This document shows positions 17,838 to 28,287 of a DNA stretch of 64,000 bases, piece by piece. Under the pieces are notes generated by a model that was not told the origin of the DNA, ran no database searches, and worked only from the letters and a program-made list of their open reading frames with translations. The translations under genes were made by a program, and so were the position numbers. Origin of the DNA: Beijerinckiaceae bacterium (GTDB lineage: Bacteria; Pseudomonadota; Alphaproteobacteria; Rhizobiales; Beijerinckiaceae); NCBI GenBank assembly GCA_947475995.1, contig CANJNI010000007.1:62001-126000 (forward strand), written 5' to 3'. How positions within the stretch are numbered: position 1 is the stretch's first letter; each line of letters opens with the position of its first letter.

Positions 17838-18197
17838 ATGAGCGTCAATCTGAAACCCGCGCAGGCCCTGCGGCTTCTGCAGGATGTGTCCTTCGGGCTG
17901 GTGCAGGACGCCAAGCCTGAATCGAGCCCCGATTTTACCTTGCGGCAACTGGCGATCCTGTTGACGATCTATCTCGATCCGCCGCCCCATACTGTGCGGG
18001 GCCTCGCCAAGAAGCTTGGCGTCACCAAGCCGGTCATCACCCGCGCACTGAACGCCATGGGCGAACTCGACATCGTCTCGCGTCGTCGCGACGAGGCGGA
18101 CCGGCGCAATGTCATCATCCAGCGCACCGTGAAGGGTTCGCTCTATGTGGAGGCCCTGGGCGACCGGGTCGTGGCCGCCGCGAGGAATCTGGCATGA
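17838..18197 (+). CDS. Small MarR-like winged-helix regulator
   Basis: A 119-residue DNA-binding protein with a winged helix-turn-helix: TLRQLAILLTIYLDPP, then TVRGLAKKLGVTKPVITRAL as recognition region and SRRRDEADRRNVIIQRT as wing, matching the MarR pattern DxxDRR. It is shorter than most MarR proteins (about 140-150), lacking part of the dimerisation helices. The start is uncertain (17808 or 17838). Its stop overlaps the start of the NlpC/P60 gene by four bases, so it may control that gene. Confidence 0.75.
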   Translation: MSVNLKPAQALRLLQDVSFGLVQDAKPESSPDFTLRQLAILLTIYLDPPPHTVRGLAKKLGVTKPVITRALNAMGELDIVSRRRDEADRRNVIIQRTVKGSLYVEALGDRVVAAARNLA

Positions 18198-19060
18198 GCG
18201 CGCCCGCCCTGGACCGTCGCCGGACGCCTGCACGGCCGGACCTTGCAGCCGCGCATTTGCGCGGGAAGGTGGAAGCTGCACGCTTCGTGGATGGCGTCGC
18301 AAAACGGATCGTCCATGAAGTCGTGAACATACGCCCGCGCCCTGCGATGGACGCTTCGCTTGATACGCAGGCGCTTTTCGGCGAGCGCGTGCAGGTTTTC
18401 GAGGATGACGACGGCTGGATCTGGGGCCAGTTCGAACGCGACGGTTACGTGGGCTATTTCGACGCCACTGCGCTGGCGGATGTCGAGCAGCCGACGCATC
18501 GGGTCTGTGTGCCGCGCACCTTCGTGTATCCGGACCTGTCGATGAAACTGCCGGTCGTGATGGCGCTGCCGATGAACGCCGAAGTCGAGATCGTCGCCAT
18601 GCGGGGAGATTTTGCGCAGGCGCGCAATATCGGCTGCATATGGGCGGAGCACCTGCGTCCCCTCGACCAGTACGAGCCGGATTTTGTCGCTGTGGCCGAG
18701 CGGTTTCTGAACGTCCCGTACCTGTGGGGCGGCAAGACCTTTGCGGGTCTGGACTGTTCGGGCCTCATGCAGATTTCCCTGCAGGCTGCGGGCGTCCATG
18801 CGCCACGCGACACCGACATGCAGGCTGCGGAACTGGGCGCGCCTGTCGGGTTCGATGAAAGTTTGGCGGGCCTGCGTCGCGGCGACCTGATTTTCTGGAA
18901 AGGCCATGTGGGAGTGATGCGCGACGAGGCGACCCTGCTGCACGCCAACGGCCATCACATGATGGTGGCGAGCGAGCCGTTGCGCGAAGCGCGCGACCGT
19001 ATTCAGCAAAAAAGCTTCGGGGCGATCACGCAGGTCCGGCGGCTTAGTCCGGACAGGTGA
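18194..19060 (+). CDS. SH3b and NlpC/P60 cell-wall peptidase
   Basis: A 288-residue protein with bacterial SH3-like domains (about residues 45-155) followed by an NlpC/P60 cysteine peptidase domain. The catalytic triad is visible as Cys188 in GLDCSGLMQ, His238 in WKGHVGVM and His250 in LLHANGHH. Such enzymes cut the D-gamma-glutamyl-diaminopimelate bond of peptidoglycan stems. No clear signal peptide is present, so a recycling role in the cytoplasm or atypical export is possible. It is coupled to the MarR-like gene and overlaps the end of the convergent DUF2244 gene by 17 bases. Confidence 0.88.
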   Translation: MSAPALDRRRTPARPDLAAAHLRGKVEAARFVDGVAKRIVHEVVNIRPRPAMDASLDTQALFGERVQVFEDDDGWIWGQFERDGYVGYFDATALADVEQPTHRVCVPRTFVYPDLSMKLPVVMALPMNAEVEIVAMRGDFAQARNIGCIWAEHLRPLDQYEPDFVAVAERFLNVPYLWGGKTFAGLDCSGLMQISLQAAGVHAPRDTDMQAAELGAPVGFDESLAGLRRGDLIFWKGHVGVMRDEATLLHANGHHMMVASEPLREARDRIQQKSFGAITQVRRLSPDR

Positions 19061-19547
19061 AGCGCGGGCCGCGCCGGGCTTCGGTGAGGGCGCGCGTGAG
19101 CCGTTCGGCAAACAGCCCCTTTGCGTCTGGGCCCAGACAGGTGGCGATCTCGACGCTGCGGCCGCGCGAGACGATGGCCAGCCGATGGACGCCGAAATCC
19201 TCGATCTCCTCGCGCTCGATCCGGACCCAGGCCGGATTGAAGCGCCATTCCTGCCGTCCGCCGCGCGGGCTGACCCTCGCAACCAGCAATTCGATGGGAG
19301 TGACCAGCACATCTTCGTAGGCGCGCGCGGAGCGGAAGTTCACCCGGAAGGCCCAGTAGAGAAGCAGAACGTCGAGGCCCATGAAACCCGCGACCGGCCA
19401 TGCGCCGAGGATCACGAAGGGAATGGAGGTCAGGAACGAGACCGTTCCGACGCCGAGCATGAACCAGAAGAACCCGCGCTGCGTCAGCGAGCGATGCGGA
19501 TAAAGCCGCTGCTCCAGAAGACGGTGCTCGGATGGATGATCGCTCAT
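19044..19547 (-). CDS. DUF2244 integral membrane protein
   Basis: A 167-residue protein with two close membrane segments (about residues 24-66: GFFWFMLGVGTVSFLTSIPF and GFMGLDVLLLYWAF) followed by a soluble domain ending in RFTCPD. This matches DUF2244, a family common in Alphaproteobacteria beside endonuclease III. Function is unknown. It is divergent from nth with 65 bases between starts. Confidence 0.85.
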   Translation of the reverse strand: MSDHPSEHRLLEQRLYPHRSLTQRGFFWFMLGVGTVSFLTSIPFVILGAWPVAGFMGLDVLLLYWAFRVNFRSARAYEDVLVTPIELLVARVSPRGGRQEWRFNPAWVRIEREEIEDFGVHRLAIVSRGRSVEIATCLGPDAKGLFAERLTRALTEARRGPRFTCPD

Positions 19548-19612
19548 GTGACTGGCCCGCTGACGGCGTCGCCTTCTGTTGCGCCAAAGCTCGACACGTT
19601 TATAAAACTTTC

Positions 19613-20332
19613 ATGCCCGCAAAAAAGCCCGGTCCTCCGCAAAAAAAGGTGAGCGCCAAGCTTGCGCCCGCAAAGCGCCGCTCGGCGAAGCCGAAGCCGC
19701 TCGACGCCGCGACCGTCCACGAGGTGTTCCGGCGCTTCCGGGAGCATAATCCCGAGCCGAAGGGCGAACTCGAATATGTGAACCCCTATACGCTCCTCGT
19801 GGCGGTGGTCCTGTCGGCGCAGGCCACCGACGTGGGCGTGAACAAGGCCACGCGAGCGCTCTTCGCGGCGGCGGATACGCCCGCCAAAATGCTGGCGCTC
19901 GGCGAGGACAAGGTTCGCGACCTCATCAAGACCATCGGGCTTTTCCGCACCAAGGCCAAAAACGTCATTCTGCTTTCGGAAAAGCTGATTGCCGAATTCG
20001 GCGGCGAGGCGCCGCGTCAGCGCGAACAGCTTGAAACCCTGCCGGGCGTCGGTCGCAAGACCGCGAATGTCGTGCTGAACATTGCTTTCGGGGAAGAGAC
20101 GATCGCGGTCGACACCCATCTCTTCCGGGTGTCGAACCGTTTGCCGCTGGTCATCGGGAAGACGCCGCTCGACGTGGAACTGGGGCTGATCAAGGTCATT
20201 CCGGCCGAGTTCAGGCGACACGCCCACCATTGGCTCATCCTGCACGGGCGCTACATCTGCAAGGCGCTGCGGCCGGAATGCGAAAAATGCCCGGTGAATG
20301 ACCTTTGCCGGTGGCCGGAGAAGCGGATTTAA
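19613..20332 (+). CDS. nth: Endonuclease III (DNA glycosylase/AP lyase)
   Basis: A 239-residue base-excision repair enzyme that removes oxidised pyrimidines and cuts abasic sites. It has the helix-hairpin-helix LPGVGRKTANVVLN with catalytic Lys149, the catalytic Asp167 in AVDTHLFRVSNR, and the [4Fe-4S] motif C-x6-C-x2-C-x5-C in CKALRPECEKCPVNDLC. An extra Lys/Arg/Ala/Pro-rich N-terminal stretch of about 30 residues may aid DNA binding. The ATG at 19613 is chosen because upstream sequence lacks family similarity. Confidence 0.95.
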   Translation: MPAKKPGPPQKKVSAKLAPAKRRSAKPKPLDAATVHEVFRRFREHNPEPKGELEYVNPYTLLVAVVLSAQATDVGVNKATRALFAAADTPAKMLALGEDKVRDLIKTIGLFRTKAKNVILLSEKLIAEFGGEAPRQREQLETLPGVGRKTANVVLNIAFGEETIAVDTHLFRVSNRLPLVIGKTPLDVELGLIKVIPAEFRRHAHHWLILHGRYICKALRPECEKCPVNDLCRWPEKRI

Positions 20333-20370
20333 CGAAATCCGACCCGGATCGGCGGCATTTTAACGAAATC
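20328..20370. repeat. Two copies of TTTAACGAAATC, 31 bases apart
   Basis: Exact 12-base direct repeats at 20328-20339 and 20359-20370, the first overlapping the nth stop codon. Start-to-start spacing of 31 bases is close to three helical turns, as for tandem regulator sites upstream of the GST gene. This may be chance. Confidence 0.35.
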
Positions 20371-20511
20371 GTCACCATATCGGTCAAGTTGAGGCTCCCG
20401 TCGATTTTCCGGCGGGTTGCGGGGCTCTGGCCCACGCCATATACCCGGCGCGGCGATTTCTCCCGGCAGTCCGGCGCCCTCTCCCGCTCAGGTTCAGGTT
20501 CGGTCGTCGCA

Positions 20512-21204
20512 ATGGCAGTCTTGTTTCATCATCCGATGTGTCCGCATTCGCGGTTCGTGCGTCTGGCTGCGGCCGAGTACGGGCTCGAACTGGACCTCGT
20601 CGAAGAGCGCACGTTCGAGCGGCGCAGCGAATTTCTGGCCCTGAACCCGGCCGGAACCACACCCGTTCTGGTCGAGCAATCCGGCATGGTCATTCCCGGC
20701 ACCGGTCCCATCGCCGAATATCTGGACGAGACGCGCGGGCTGGCGCTCGGCAACCGCCGCCTTCTGCCGGAAGATCCGGGCAGCCGGGTCGAGGTGCGGC
20801 GGCTGCTGGACTGGTTCAACCTGAAGTTCTTCGATGAAGTGTCGGGCTATCTGGTCACCCAGAAAATCTACAAGCGCTTCATGCCGATGGACGGCGGCGG
20901 CGGCGCGCCCGACATGGATCAGGTTCGGGCCGCCCGGTCCAACATTCGCTATCATCTGCGTTATATCGGCTATCTGGTGTCGCGCCGGAACTGGCTGGCG
21001 GGCGACGATCTGAGCTATGCCGATCTGGCGGCGGCGGCGCATCTGTCGAGCGCTGATTTTCTGGGCGATGTGCCGTGGGCGGAGAGCGAGAACGCGAAGG
21101 ACTGGTACGTGCGGGTGAAATCCCGTCCGTCCTTCCGCGCCCTGCTGTCGGACCGGGTGCCGGGCATGACGCCGGACCCGGTTTATGCGGATCTCGATTT
21201 CTGA
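20512..21204 (+). CDS. Glutathione S-transferase family protein
   Basis: A 230-residue protein with an N-terminal thioredoxin-like domain (LFHHPMCPHSRFVRLAAAEYG, then NPAGTTPVLVEQSGMVIPGT as the glutathione-binding loop, with the usual cis-Pro and GPIAEYLDE) and a C-terminal helical domain with YADLAAAAHLSSADFLG. It probably conjugates or reduces with glutathione; the substrate is unknown. It starts the run GST-queG-SDR, the queG frame beginning at or before its stop codon. Confidence 0.9.
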   Translation: MAVLFHHPMCPHSRFVRLAAAEYGLELDLVEERTFERRSEFLALNPAGTTPVLVEQSGMVIPGTGPIAEYLDETRGLALGNRRLLPEDPGSRVEVRRLLDWFNLKFFDEVSGYLVTQKIYKRFMPMDGGGGAPDMDQVRAARSNIRYHLRYIGYLVSRRNWLAGDDLSYADLAAAAHLSSADFLGDVPWAESENAKDWYVRVKSRPSFRALLSDRVPGMTPDPVYADLDF

Positions 21205-22337
21205 TCGGGAAGGGCGAACTCGTCACCGCTGCGATTGCGCAGGGCTTCGACGCCTGCCGGATCACGCATCCTGACGCGATCGGCCCGGCCGGAGAGAGGC
21301 TGCGCGAGTGGATCGCCGCCGGCCGCCACGGCGACATGGACTGGATGCCGCAGACGCAGGACCGCCGTGCCGACCCGCGCGCACTCTGGGGCGACGTGCG
21401 CTCCATCATCATGCTGGGGACGAACTACGGGCCGGGCGAAGATGCGCTGGCGAATTTAGGCGAAACGTCGCGCGGCAACATTTCCGTCTATGCGCGCCAT
21501 CGCGACTATCACGATCTCATCAAGGGGCGGCTGAAACAGCTTGCGGGCTGGATCGTCCGGCGCGCGAAGGAGACGGGCGGGTCTGCGCCCGAGCTGAAAG
21601 TCTTTGTCGATACGGCGCCGGTCATGGAAAAGCCGTTGGCGGCGGCGGCGGGGCTCGGCTGGCAGGGGCGGCATACCAATCTGGTGTCGCGAGAATTCGG
21701 TTCATGGCTGTTTCTGGGGGCGATCTTCGTCAGCTTCGAGTTGGAGCCCGATGCGCCTGAAGTCGATCATTGCGGTTCGTGCCGGGCCTGTCTCGACGCC
21801 TGCCCGACGCAGGCTTTCCCGTCGCCCTATCAGCTCGATGCAAGGCGCTGCATTTCGTACCTGACGATCGAACACAAGGGCCATATTGCGGAGGAGTTTC
21901 GCGCGCCCATCGGCAATCGCATCTATGGCTGTGACGATTGTCTGGCGGTTTGTCCGTGGAACAAGTTCGCGCAGGCGACCCGCGAGATGAAGCTCGCTGC
22001 GCGCGATGATCTTGTATCGCCGTCGCTGGCCGAGCTGGTGCGCCTCGACGATGCGGGCTTCCGTCAGATGTTCGCCGGAAACCCCGTGAAGCGCATCGGC
22101 CATGCAAAGTTCCTGCGCAATGTGCTGATCGCCATCGGCAACAGCGGCGATGCAGGACTGGCGGAATTGGCGGAAGATCGTCTCTCGCATGAATCGCCGC
22201 TGGTGCGGGCGATGGCGGTGTGGGCCCTAAGCCGCCTTTGCGCGGCGTCCGACTTTGCACACAGGCGCGCGCGTTACGCACCGCACGAAACCGATCCGGA
22301 TGTGCGCGCCGAATGGGCGCGGGAGCAGCAAGAATGA
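21201..22337 (+). CDS. queG: Epoxyqueuosine reductase
   Basis: About 378 residues. QueG uses cobalamin and two [4Fe-4S] clusters to reduce epoxyqueuosine to queuosine in tRNA. Two ferredoxin-like motifs are visible, CGSCRACLDACPTQAF and CDDCLAVCPWNKFA. The substrate Asp lies in VDTAPVMEK, and a HEAT-like C terminus follows. The start is unclear: the family N terminus (AAIAQGFDACRIT) begins just after the GST stop, where no ATG, GTG or TTG is in frame. A CTG at 21201 overlapping that TGA is one option; a GTG at 21075 inside GST is another. Its stop overlaps the next start (ATGA). Confidence 0.92.
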   Translation: MIGKGELVTAAIAQGFDACRITHPDAIGPAGERLREWIAAGRHGDMDWMPQTQDRRADPRALWGDVRSIIMLGTNYGPGEDALANLGETSRGNISVYARHRDYHDLIKGRLKQLAGWIVRRAKETGGSAPELKVFVDTAPVMEKPLAAAAGLGWQGRHTNLVSREFGSWLFLGAIFVSFELEPDAPEVDHCGSCRACLDACPTQAFPSPYQLDARRCISYLTIEHKGHIAEEFRAPIGNRIYGCDDCLAVCPWNKFAQATREMKLAARDDLVSPSLAELVRLDDAGFRQMFAGNPVKRIGHAKFLRNVLIAIGNSGDAGLAELAEDRLSHESPLVRAMAVWALSRLCAASDFAHRRARYAPHETDPDVRAEWAREQQE

Positions 22338-23203
22338 ACGTGTTTGTTTTTGGTCTCGGCTATTCGTCGATGCATTTTGCGACTTCCGTGCGGGGGCTGC
22401 ATGTCTGCGCCGGGACCGTGACGTCGCGCGAAAAGGCCGAACGGCTCAAGACGCAGGGCGTCGAGGCTTTTGTGTTTTCGCCCGATGAATGCGATGCGGA
22501 CATCCCGGCACGGATCGCGGCGGCTGATGCGCTGCTCGTATCGATTCCACCGGATGAAGATGGCGATCCGGTCCTCAACCGTTTTGGGGATGAGGTGGCG
22601 AATGCGTACGGGCTCAAGCGCATCGTGTATCTGTCGACGGTGGGCGTTTATGGCGATCACCAGGGCGCGTGGATTGACGAGACGACTGCTTGTCATCCGA
22701 CGAACGCGCGCAGCATCGAGAGGCTCAAAGCCGAAGATGGCTGGCTCACCCTTGGACAACGCGCCCGCAAGGCCGTGCATATTTTGCGGCTATCGGGGAT
22801 TTACGGGCCGGGATCAAACGCGCTCGTGAACCTCAAGCGCGGCACGGCGCGGCGCATCATCAAGAAGGGACAAGTGTTCAACCGCATTCATGTGGAGGAT
22901 ATCGGCCGGGCGATTGTGGCTTGCCTGGCGTATGAAGGCGGATCGGCAATCTGGAACGTCACCGACGATCTGCCTGCGCCGCCGCAGGACGTCGTCGAAT
23001 ATGCGGCGAGGCTGATGGGCGTCGAGCCGCCGCCGGAGATCGACTTCGACACCGCTCCCCTGAGCCCAATGGCGCGCAGCTTCTATGCCGAATGCAAGCG
23101 CGTCTCCAATAAGGCCATGAAGGATAAGCTCGGCGTAGTGCTGGCCTATCCGACCTATCGGGAAGCGCTGGACGCCTTGTGGGCGCAGGGCGAAGCGCAA
23201 TAG
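22334..23203 (+). CDS. NAD(P)-dependent SDR-family protein (YeeZ-like)
   Basis: A 289-residue extended short-chain dehydrogenase/epimerase-type protein. It starts with the dinucleotide-binding loop MNVFVFGLGYSSMHFA, followed by DALLVSIPPD, RIVYLSTVGVYGDH and RLSGIYGPG, the typical atypical-SDR signature. The active-site YxxxK is not evident at the usual place, as in YeeZ. It overlaps queG by four bases. The substrate is unknown. Confidence 0.83.
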   Translation: MNVFVFGLGYSSMHFATSVRGLHVCAGTVTSREKAERLKTQGVEAFVFSPDECDADIPARIAAADALLVSIPPDEDGDPVLNRFGDEVANAYGLKRIVYLSTVGVYGDHQGAWIDETTACHPTNARSIERLKAEDGWLTLGQRARKAVHILRLSGIYGPGSNALVNLKRGTARRIIKKGQVFNRIHVEDIGRAIVACLAYEGGSAIWNVTDDLPAPPQDVVEYAARLMGVEPPPEIDFDTAPLSPMARSFYAECKRVSNKAMKDKLGVVLAYPTYREALDALWAQGEAQ

Positions 23204-24127
23204 CTACGCAGCCCGCGCCTGATCTGCGCCGCCGAAATGTTCGATATAGCGCGGGTCGATCTCGGCGACCGGCATGACCATCAGCACGTCCGTCGTGCCG
23301 AAATGGTGATCTACAACGGCTCCGTCGCCGATGCGCGCCCCGCAGCGCAGATAACCCTTGATGAGTGGCGGCAGCGACGCGATGGCGCGGCGCGCATCGA
23401 GTCCTGACGGCTCCATGATGTTCATCGGCGTGAAGTGCTGCGCGAGCGCGCTGGCCCGCCAGGTCTCGTCGGCCATCGCATGACGGTGCAGGAAACTCAG
23501 TGGCAGTGCGAGCTTCAGGGGATTGACGCCTTCAAGACTGGCGCAGCCGATCAGCACATCCATCCGGTGGTGCTTCACATAGGCCCAGACGCCGCGCCAC
23601 AGGAGTTCAAGCGTCCGCTTGCCGCGATATTCCGGCAGCACACAGGAGCGACCGAGTTCGAGAAAGCGCTTTCCGGAGTGGCGCTCCAGCAATGGCCCGA
23701 TGTCGAATTCCTGCGCCGTGTAGAACCCGAAACGGCTCTCCGCCACGTCCTGCCGCAACAGCCGATAGGTGCCGACGACCTTCGGCTTTGAGAGGCCGAA
23801 GCGGTTGCGGTGCGCGTGGTCGATGACCAGCAGATGATCGCAGACATCGTCGAAACGGCAGATGTCGCGCTTCGTCAGTTTCGCCTGGCTGTCCGCTGCG
23901 TGCTGGCGTTCCTTGAAGAACACGCGGTAACGAAGCTTCTGCGCGCGGCGAATATCCTTGCTGGTGGTGGCCAGACGGATTTCGAGCGCGCCCAGAAAGC
24001 CCAGCGATTCCGGCATTCCTGCAAGATCGCGCACGATGCGCCTTACCTTCTTGCCGCGGGCGAATTGCGCCAGCCCCAGCATGCCAGCACCCAACGTCCG
24101 CAATGAGGCATTGGCCCAGACCGCCAT
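23204..24127 (-). CDS. olsB: Ornithine-acyl-ACP N-acyltransferase (OlsB-like)
   Basis: A 307-residue GNAT-fold acyltransferase of the hemolysin/OlsB family. The first step of ornithine lipid synthesis transfers a 3-hydroxyacyl group from ACP to ornithine. The sequence shows LEIRLATTSKDIRRAQKLRYRVFF, RFDDVCDHLLVID, GRSCVLPEYRGKRTLELLW and GCASLEGVNP, which match OlsB proteins. It may also include a C-terminal segment shared with larger family members. No olsA acyltransferase is adjacent. GGAG lies 10 bases before the ATG. Confidence 0.83.
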   Translation of the reverse strand: MAVWANASLRTLGAGMLGLAQFARGKKVRRIVRDLAGMPESLGFLGALEIRLATTSKDIRRAQKLRYRVFFKERQHAADSQAKLTKRDICRFDDVCDHLLVIDHAHRNRFGLSKPKVVGTYRLLRQDVAESRFGFYTAQEFDIGPLLERHSGKRFLELGRSCVLPEYRGKRTLELLWRGVWAYVKHHRMDVLIGCASLEGVNPLKLALPLSFLHRHAMADETWRASALAQHFTPMNIMEPSGLDARRAIASLPPLIKGYLRCGARIGDGAVVDHHFGTTDVLMVMPVAEIDPRYIEHFGGADQARAA

Positions 24128-24153
24128 GTCAAATCAGCTCCGCTTGTCACGCC

Positions 24154-24168
24154 CGCATTTCGAATGCG
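24154..24168. repeat. Palindrome CGCATT-TCG-AATGCG upstream of olsB
   Basis: Perfect 6-base arms with a 3-base centre, 27-41 bases upstream of the olsB ATG, where a promoter-overlapping operator could lie. No regulator can be assigned. Confidence 0.35.
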
Positions 24169-24230
24169 CGCGCAAGGCCACGCGTGCATGACGGTTTCGT
24201 GGCGGCCTGATGAAATGGCGTGTGCGGACA

Positions 24231-25241
24231 TTACTGCTTCAGGTATTTCTTGGCGCGTTCCACGACCGGGCGCGGCGTGGCGTAGAGTTTCGCCACGAGC
24301 TCCTGCACTTCCTCGCCTGTCGAGGGAAGGATTTCGGCCTGCATGGCGGCCGCTTCCTTCAGGAAGCCGGGATCCTTCATGGTGGCGTCGAAGGCGCGAC
24401 GCAGCATGTTGGCGCGCGCCGGAGTCAGGCCCGGAGGCGCCACGAAGGGCCGCGACATGGCGGTCGTACCCAGCATGAGTTCCAGCATCTGCCGGTCTTC
24501 GTCTGACTTCACGAGGTCCAGCACCAGCGGAACGTCCGGCAGTTCCGGGCTCTTCTTCATGGCGAACTGGAGGAGGATGTTCACTTTCTTGTCGCGGAAC
24601 CAGTCGAGCTTCGTGGTCTTGAGCGAGGACAGCGACCAGCCGCAACGACCGTGCACCTCCCCGGTCTCGATGGCCATGATGGTCTGCTGGCTGCCCTGAT
24701 AACCGGTGATGAGCTTGAACTTGGTGCCGAGCATCTCGTTCAGCATGAGCGGATAGGTGTCGGTATCGGACCCCGCCCCGGTGCCGGCGACGATCATTTC
24801 GGATTTCTGCGCATCCGCGATCGTCTTGAACGGGGTCGTGGCGAGCGCGAGGCACAGGCTCACGTCCTTGCTCATCGCGCCGATCCATGTGAACTGGCTC
24901 ATGTTGTAGCCGGGATCGCGCGAGCCCACGAGCGGCTCCAGAATCGGCCCGCCGGCGAAAATCCCGATGGCGGTGCCGTCGCGCGGCGCGGTTTCGGCCA
25001 TGAAATTCGCCTGCCGGATCCCGCCTGCGCCCGGCATGAGCTGCACCACCACGTTCGGCTTGCCCGGAATATGCGCGCCGATGTAGCGCCCCAGAAGACG
25101 CCCGAACAGATCCACGCCCCCGCCCGCCGTGCCGGCGGCGTAGATGGTCATGGGCTTGTCCATCGTTTCCTGCGCGACCGCGCTTCCGGACAGGAGGGCC
25201 GCAAGGGTCAGGGTGGCGGCGAGACGGGCGGGACGGGCCAT
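24231..25241 (-). CDS. Orphan TctC/Bug-type solute-binding protein (TctC-3)
   Basis: A 336-residue periplasmic protein with signal peptide ending near GSAVAQ (residue 24). It has the subclass landmarks GGGVDLFGRLLGRYIG, HIPGKPNVVVQLMPGAGG, FTWIGAMSKDVSLCL and GRCGWSLSSLKTTKLDWFRD. The mature N terminus reads ETMDKPMTIY, lacking the D-F-Y-x-G-K start of its siblings. Cys130 and Cys200 align with the pair in TctC-1 and TctC-4. GGAGGAACCC precedes the ATG. It is divergent from pgm and not next to any permease. Confidence 0.9.
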   Translation of the reverse strand: MARPARLAATLTLAALLSGSAVAQETMDKPMTIYAAGTAGGGVDLFGRLLGRYIGAHIPGKPNVVVQLMPGAGGIRQANFMAETAPRDGTAIGIFAGGPILEPLVGSRDPGYNMSQFTWIGAMSKDVSLCLALATTPFKTIADAQKSEMIVAGTGAGSDTDTYPLMLNEMLGTKFKLITGYQGSQQTIMAIETGEVHGRCGWSLSSLKTTKLDWFRDKKVNILLQFAMKKSPELPDVPLVLDLVKSDEDRQMLELMLGTTAMSRPFVAPPGLTPARANMLRRAFDATMKDPGFLKEAAAMQAEILPSTGEEVQELVAKLYATPRPVVERAKKYLKQ

Positions 25242-25303
25242 GGGTTCCTCCGGACCGGACTTGCCGGCGATGTTTGGGGCTTGGCGGCAACCTAAAGTTT
25301 TAA

Positions 25304-26977
<1,674 letters not shown>

Positions 26978-27601
26978 TCAGGCAGGCTGCAAGCCGCCCT
27001 TCTGCTCAATGAAGCGGGCGATGGTCTCAAGGCCGTCGCCCGTTTTCATGTTGGTCATCACGAAGGGGCGATCCTTGCGTTGAACTTTTGCGTCCCGCTC
27101 CATCACCTCAAGCGATGCGCCTACGTAAGGCGCAAGGTCTGTCTTGTTGATGACCAGCAGGTCGGAGCGCGTGATGCCCGGTCCGCCCTTGCGGGGTATT
27201 TTCTCGCCGCCCGAAACGTCGATCACATAGATAGTGATGTCCGCGAGTTCGGGCGAGAAGGTCGCGGCGAGATTGTCGCCGCCGGACTCCACCAGAATGA
27301 GGTCGAGTTTCGGGAAGCGCTTGTTCATCTGCGCGATGGCGGCCAGATTGATCGAGGCGTCCTCCCGGATGGCCGTATGCGGGCAGCCGCCGGTCTCGAC
27401 GCCCATGATGCGCTCGGGCTCAAGCGCGCCCGCCACGGTGAGGATACGGGCGTCTTCCTTCGTGAAAATATCGTTGGTAATGGCCGCGATATCGTAAACA
27501 TCGCGAAACCGCTTGCAGAGCTTTTCCATGAGCGCCGTCTTGCCGGAGCCGACAGGACCGCCGATGCCGACGCGAAATGGGCCGTGTGCGGAAAGGCTCA
27601 T
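26978..27601 (-). CDS. ureG: Urease accessory GTPase
   Basis: A 207-residue SIMIBI GTPase that drives nickel insertion into urease. It shows the P-loop [15 protein letters not shown], the nickel-binding CPH motif in [32 protein letters not shown] and [13 protein letters not shown]. It is the last gene of the urea-urease operon, starting 4 bases inside the ureF stop. Confidence 0.97.
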   Translation of the reverse strand: MSLSAHGPFRVGIGGPVGSGKTALMEKLCKRFRDVYDIAAITNDIFTKEDARILTVAGALEPERIMGVETGGCPHTAIREDASINLAAIAQMNKRFPKLDLILVESGGDNLAATFSPELADITIYVIDVSGGEKIPRKGGPGITRSDLLVINKTDLAPYVGASLEVMERDAKVQRKDRPFVMTNMKTGDGLETIARFIEQKGGLQPA

Positions 27602-28287
27602 GAGCGGAACAACCTCGAATATTGGGTTTCGTGTTTCATGGACGCGATGTCGGACCGCATGACCGCTCCGCCCAGATCGTCAAGCGTGGATTGTGCAGCG
27701 AAACGCGCGCAGTCCCTGATCGCCGGGATCAGTGCAGCGATGACGCGCTGTCCGTCCGTCTGGCCAATGACGCTGAGGCGCAACGCAGCCGAAACCAGAT
27801 TGGACGCGAAGGCAAGGCCGTAGGTTTCGAGCGACGAAGCCAGCGCCAAGCCGTGTCCTGCGATCGCCGCGCCGAGCGCGACCGGATAGGCGATTTCATC
27901 GGAGCCTGTGCGCAGGGTCTCGAGCGCCTCGCATGGCCAGCTATCGCGCATCGCGGCCGCGAAGGCATTGCCTTGCGCGACGGTTTCCAGATGACGCTCC
28001 TGCGAGGGAGACAGCGCGATGGCGAGCGCATTGACCTCTTCGAGGCGGGTTCGATCATTTGCCTGCACGGCCCGAAAGCTCTCAGCCAGCAAAATGCAAT
28101 CGTTGCGAACCGACCCGAAACCAAACAGGTCGGCCAGCCATTCGCGCAGCGCGTCGGCGTCCTTCACATCGCCGCATTCCACAGCCCATTCGAGGCCGTG
28201 ACTGTAGGCGAAAGCCCCAACCGGAAAGCCCGGGGACAGCCACACGAACAGCGGCAGTTCGGGCAGGGCTGGGGCGGCTTCGCTCAT
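27598..28287 (-). CDS. ureF: Urease accessory protein UreF
   Basis: A 229-residue all-helical protein that works with UreD and UreG as a checkpoint during urease activation. It shows [24 protein letters not shown], typical for UreF, and a C-terminal stretch [18 protein letters not shown], the family tail needed for UreD/UreG binding. The start [10 protein letters not shown] is chosen because it overlaps the ureE stop by four bases (ATGA), as in a coupled operon. Confidence 0.95.
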   Translation of the reverse strand: MSEAAPALPELPLFVWLSPGFPVGAFAYSHGLEWAVECGDVKDADALREWLADLFGFGSVRNDCILLAESFRAVQANDRTRLEEVNALAIALSPSQERHLETVAQGNAFAAAMRDSWPCEALETLRTGSDEIAYPVALGAAIAGHGLALASSLETYGLAFASNLVSAALRLSVIGQTDGQRVIAALIPAIRDCARFAAQSTLDDLGGAVMRSDIASMKHETQYSRLFRS

